Of a stretch of DNA of 27,500 bases, positions 25,662-27,500 are shown piece by piece. Origin of the DNA: Prorocentrum cordatum (Eukaryota; Sar; Dinophyceae; Prorocentrales; Prorocentraceae); NCBI GenBank assembly GCA_963575745.1, contig CAUYUJ010015264.1, forward strand, positions 77,501 to 105,000, in the 5' to 3' direction. Numbering within the stretch: the first letter of the stretch is position 1; each line of letters begins with the position of its first letter. Both the position numbers and the translations under genes were made by a program. Below the pieces are notes generated by a model. The model had not been told where the DNA came from. It did no database searches and saw only the letters and a program-made list of their open reading frames with translations.

Positions 25662-25915
25662 GAACATTGTTATTGCTCTTCGAACTTTTTGGGGTTCTAA
25701 GAACATGTCGTGCTAGGCATATGGGGATGCCAGGACGGTCGGTCCCTGCTCAAAGAAGAGAGGTGTAGGACGATCAGGAGGAGGAGGACCAGGAGGACCA
25801 GAAGGACCGATATATGCGAGAGGGCAAGCCGCGTTGAATCTATAAACTTGTTTGCAATGGTGTTTGGCTTCGCGCAGCAATCTCTTCCGTCAGACTTCTA
25901 CCAGACTTTCGGCTA

Positions 25916-26248
25916 TTGAGCGGCGGCGTCAGCAGTCCTGGCGCGAACCGATGCTTCCCCGTGTGCGAGAGTTCAGGCCAACGCGAGCTTCAGTCAATGC
26001 CCGCCCGCTTTCTAGAGGTCAGCGCAGAACAAGTAACACAAAAAATCCTCCTTCGACGCGTTCCCCCTCCTGTGTCCCGCGCGGTGCAGCGTCAAGAGTT
26101 GAAGTATTTACTTCCCCTCCCCCTCATCCTCCATATCTGGGAAGGGCCAGATCAGGATCCTGGACCGCAATCTTCTTCTGCGTCCACTGACCGACCGGCG
26201 CCCCCTGCAGCGCATATAGGTTCACAAACAACGCAAGTGGCAAAATAA
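25916..26248 (+). CDS. Open frame of unknown function
   Basis: A plus frame is open from 25916 to TAA 26246-26248. The middle has coding-like composition: QRELQSMPARFLEVSAEQVT then QKILLRRVPPPVSRAVQRQE then LKYLLPLPLILHIWEGP. The listed start is GTG-type, not ATG, so a real gene would need an upstream exon. A second plus frame is open over part of it. No domain recognised. Confidence 0.25.
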   Translation: MSGGVSSPGANRCFPVCESSGQRELQSMPARFLEVSAEQVTQKILLRRVPPPVSRAVQRQELKYLLPLPLILHIWEGPDQDPGPQSSSASTDRPAPPAAHIGSQTTQVAK

Positions 26249-26310
26249 TCCACATCCCCCGAGATTGTTTTTGTCAAGCAATGCCTGCAGGGAACAAACG
26301 ACCGCTTGTG

Positions 26311-26440
26311 TGACTGGAAACATGCTTCGGCAAGATCAGCCACGTGAGACGACGTCGCGCTGGTGGCGAACATACAAAAACTACGGGAACACCAACTATC
26401 TGGCTGGCAATATGCTTCGGCACGATCAACCACGTAAGAC
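26311..26440. repeat. 90-bp direct repeat
   Basis: GGAAACATGCTTCGGCAAGATCAGCC (about 26316) recurs as GGCAATATGCTTCGGCACGATCAACC 90 bp later, with ACGTGAGACGAC against ACGTAAGACAAC following. In one frame both read GNMLRxDQPRxTTS. Confidence 0.8.
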
Positions 26441-26494
26441 AACTTCGCACTACCGCCATCTCCTTCACTGGAGGCCTGTGAGCTTGTCAAGAGC

Positions 26495-26862
26495 TCCAGC
26501 GAGCATCACTGCGGTTCATTACTGGCGCTAGATGCTCGCACTCGGCGCCGAAACATGTTTTGCTGGGCCGCTACGAGCACGGGCAAGGCCGCCGGCGAGC
26601 ATCACTGCAGTTCATTTCGGGCAGCAGATGCTCGCACGCGGCGCCGAACCTTGCGTTGTGGCCGCTTCAAGCACGGGCAATCAAGGGTGGAAAAACCACC
26701 TGGACCAGACAATTGGCGTTTACTAAATGGCCCTGGGCGTTCACTTCACGGCCCTGCCCTGTTCGATTCCTTCTTCGGGCGCGTCTACTAAAGGCCTCGC
26801 GCGGCCGCCGGCGAGCATCGCTGCGATTCATTTCCGGCTCTAGATGCCCGCGCACGGCGCCG
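26495..26862. repeat. About 96-bp repeat, three copies, last one displaced
   Basis: GAGCATCACTGCGGTTCATT... AGATGCTCGCACTCGGCGCCG begins at 26501, again at 26597 (96 bp) and at 26813 (216 bp later). GGCCGCTACGAGCACGGGCAA (26568) also recurs at 26658. The third unit follows an insertion at about 26690-26800. Confidence 0.85.
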
Positions 26863-27063
26863 GCAAAAGAAGGGCGCCCTCTCAGCACGCCCCCAGGGGG
26901 CCTCTCTGGAGCTCAGCATCGTTTGACCGATCCCCATCCCCATCCCCATCCCAGGCCCCACCACCTCGTCCCCCCAGTTGGGGATATACCCTTCGAAATC
27001 TGACGGAAACTGCGTACCTATACGACCACCCTTCGGGTGATAAGGAGGTTCGGGGGGGGGAGG
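26863..27063. other. No supported gene; contains (CCCCAT)n
   Basis: A short CCCCATC run (about 26931-26951), AAGGAGGTTCGG and a poly-G/GGA patch at 27049-27066. Nothing recognisable. Confidence 0.5.
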
Positions 27064-27074
27064 AGGAACCAACG

Positions 27075-27312
27075 TCTCACTCGATCGGTCTCACTATCGA
27101 TCTCACTATCGGTCTCGCTCGATCGATCTCACTCGATCGATCTCACAATCGATCTCACTCGGTCTAATTTCATTCGATCGATCTCACAATCGATCTGACT
27201 ATCGATCTCACAATCGATCTCACGATCGATCTCACTATCGATCTCACAATCGATCTCACAGTCGGTCTCACTATCGATCTCACTATCGATCTCACTATCG
27301 ATCTCACAATCA
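27075..27312. repeat. 12-bp tandem repeat TCTCACWATCGA
   Basis: About 18 units of TCTCACTATCGA, TCTCACAATCGA and TCTCACTCGATCGA run nearly without break. The 12-bp period keeps frames open on the minus strand (IVRSIVRSIVRS), which I reject as protein. Confidence 0.97.
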
Positions 27313-27317
27313 ACGGC

Positions 27318-27390
27318 ATGATCAACATAAACATCATCGTCATCAACAACATCATCATCATCATCAGCATCATCATCATCACCGGGACAA

Positions 27391-27440
<50 letters not shown>

Positions 27441-27500
27441 CCTCATCACCATCATCAACATCATCATCACCATCATCATCGGGACACCATCATCGTCACC
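27318..27500. repeat. (CAT/ATC)n microsatellite continuing past the window
   Basis: ATCATC triplets with CAACAT and CACCGGGACA interruptions (about 27383 and 27479). The minus strand reads poly-Met. The array leaves the window at its right end. Confidence 0.97.

Noticed and set aside
27075-27312. Possible CRISPR-like array
   Set aside because: Units are contiguous 12-mers with no unique spacers; it is a minisatellite.

Overview
The window reads as repeat-saturated, GC-rich eukaryotic nuclear DNA with no complete, confidently recognisable gene. There are no bacterial-style operons, ribosome-binding sites or densely packed ORFs. Most long open frames lie in simple-sequence tracts and are open in several frames at once, so I treat them as artefacts. 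The style (large tandem arrays, trinucleotide oceans, decayed coding scraps, a retroelement RNase H relic) fits a very large protist genome. My best guess is a dinoflagellate, but this rests on general character and I cannot prove it. I found no intact dinoflagellate spliced-leader sequence.

Layout. 1-2900: CCTCAG minisatellite, a 73-bp tandem array, a 385-bp higher-order array, then a degenerate relative of that array in the opposite orientation. 3050-4800: (CATA)n, a short coding-like segment (about 3758-3880), a 10-bp minisatellite and the first copy of a dispersed repeat. 4921-5822: a 0.9-kb GGA ocean. 5980-10050: dispersed repeat copies, two relics of one unknown protein family (6030-6169 plus strand, 9489-9627 minus strand), several degenerate tandem arrays and a CTC tract. 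9887-10804: two short elements with matching terminal inverted repeats and 6-bp target duplications, apparently a MITE-like family. 10900-12700: 123-bp array, hairpin-rich DNA and a polyQ/acidic open frame. 13225-13990: satellite array. 14310-15420: a diverged duplication bracketing a clean exon-like segment that carries one in-frame TGA. 17400-19720: long polypurine oceans with a strand switch. 21060-21900: a retroelement relic with RNase H-like motifs, split by a fold-back element. 22850-22990: a second relative of the fold-back element. 23318-23800: 102-bp array. 25161-25661: the longest relic of the unknown protein family. 26300-27500: 90-bp, 12-bp and CAT arrays.

No pathway or co-operating set of genes is visible. 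The value of the window lies in its element families: the MITE-like pair, the fold-back pair with a nested insertion, and the three-copy protein relic. These are internally cross-supported because each recurs within the window. All alignments were made by eye.
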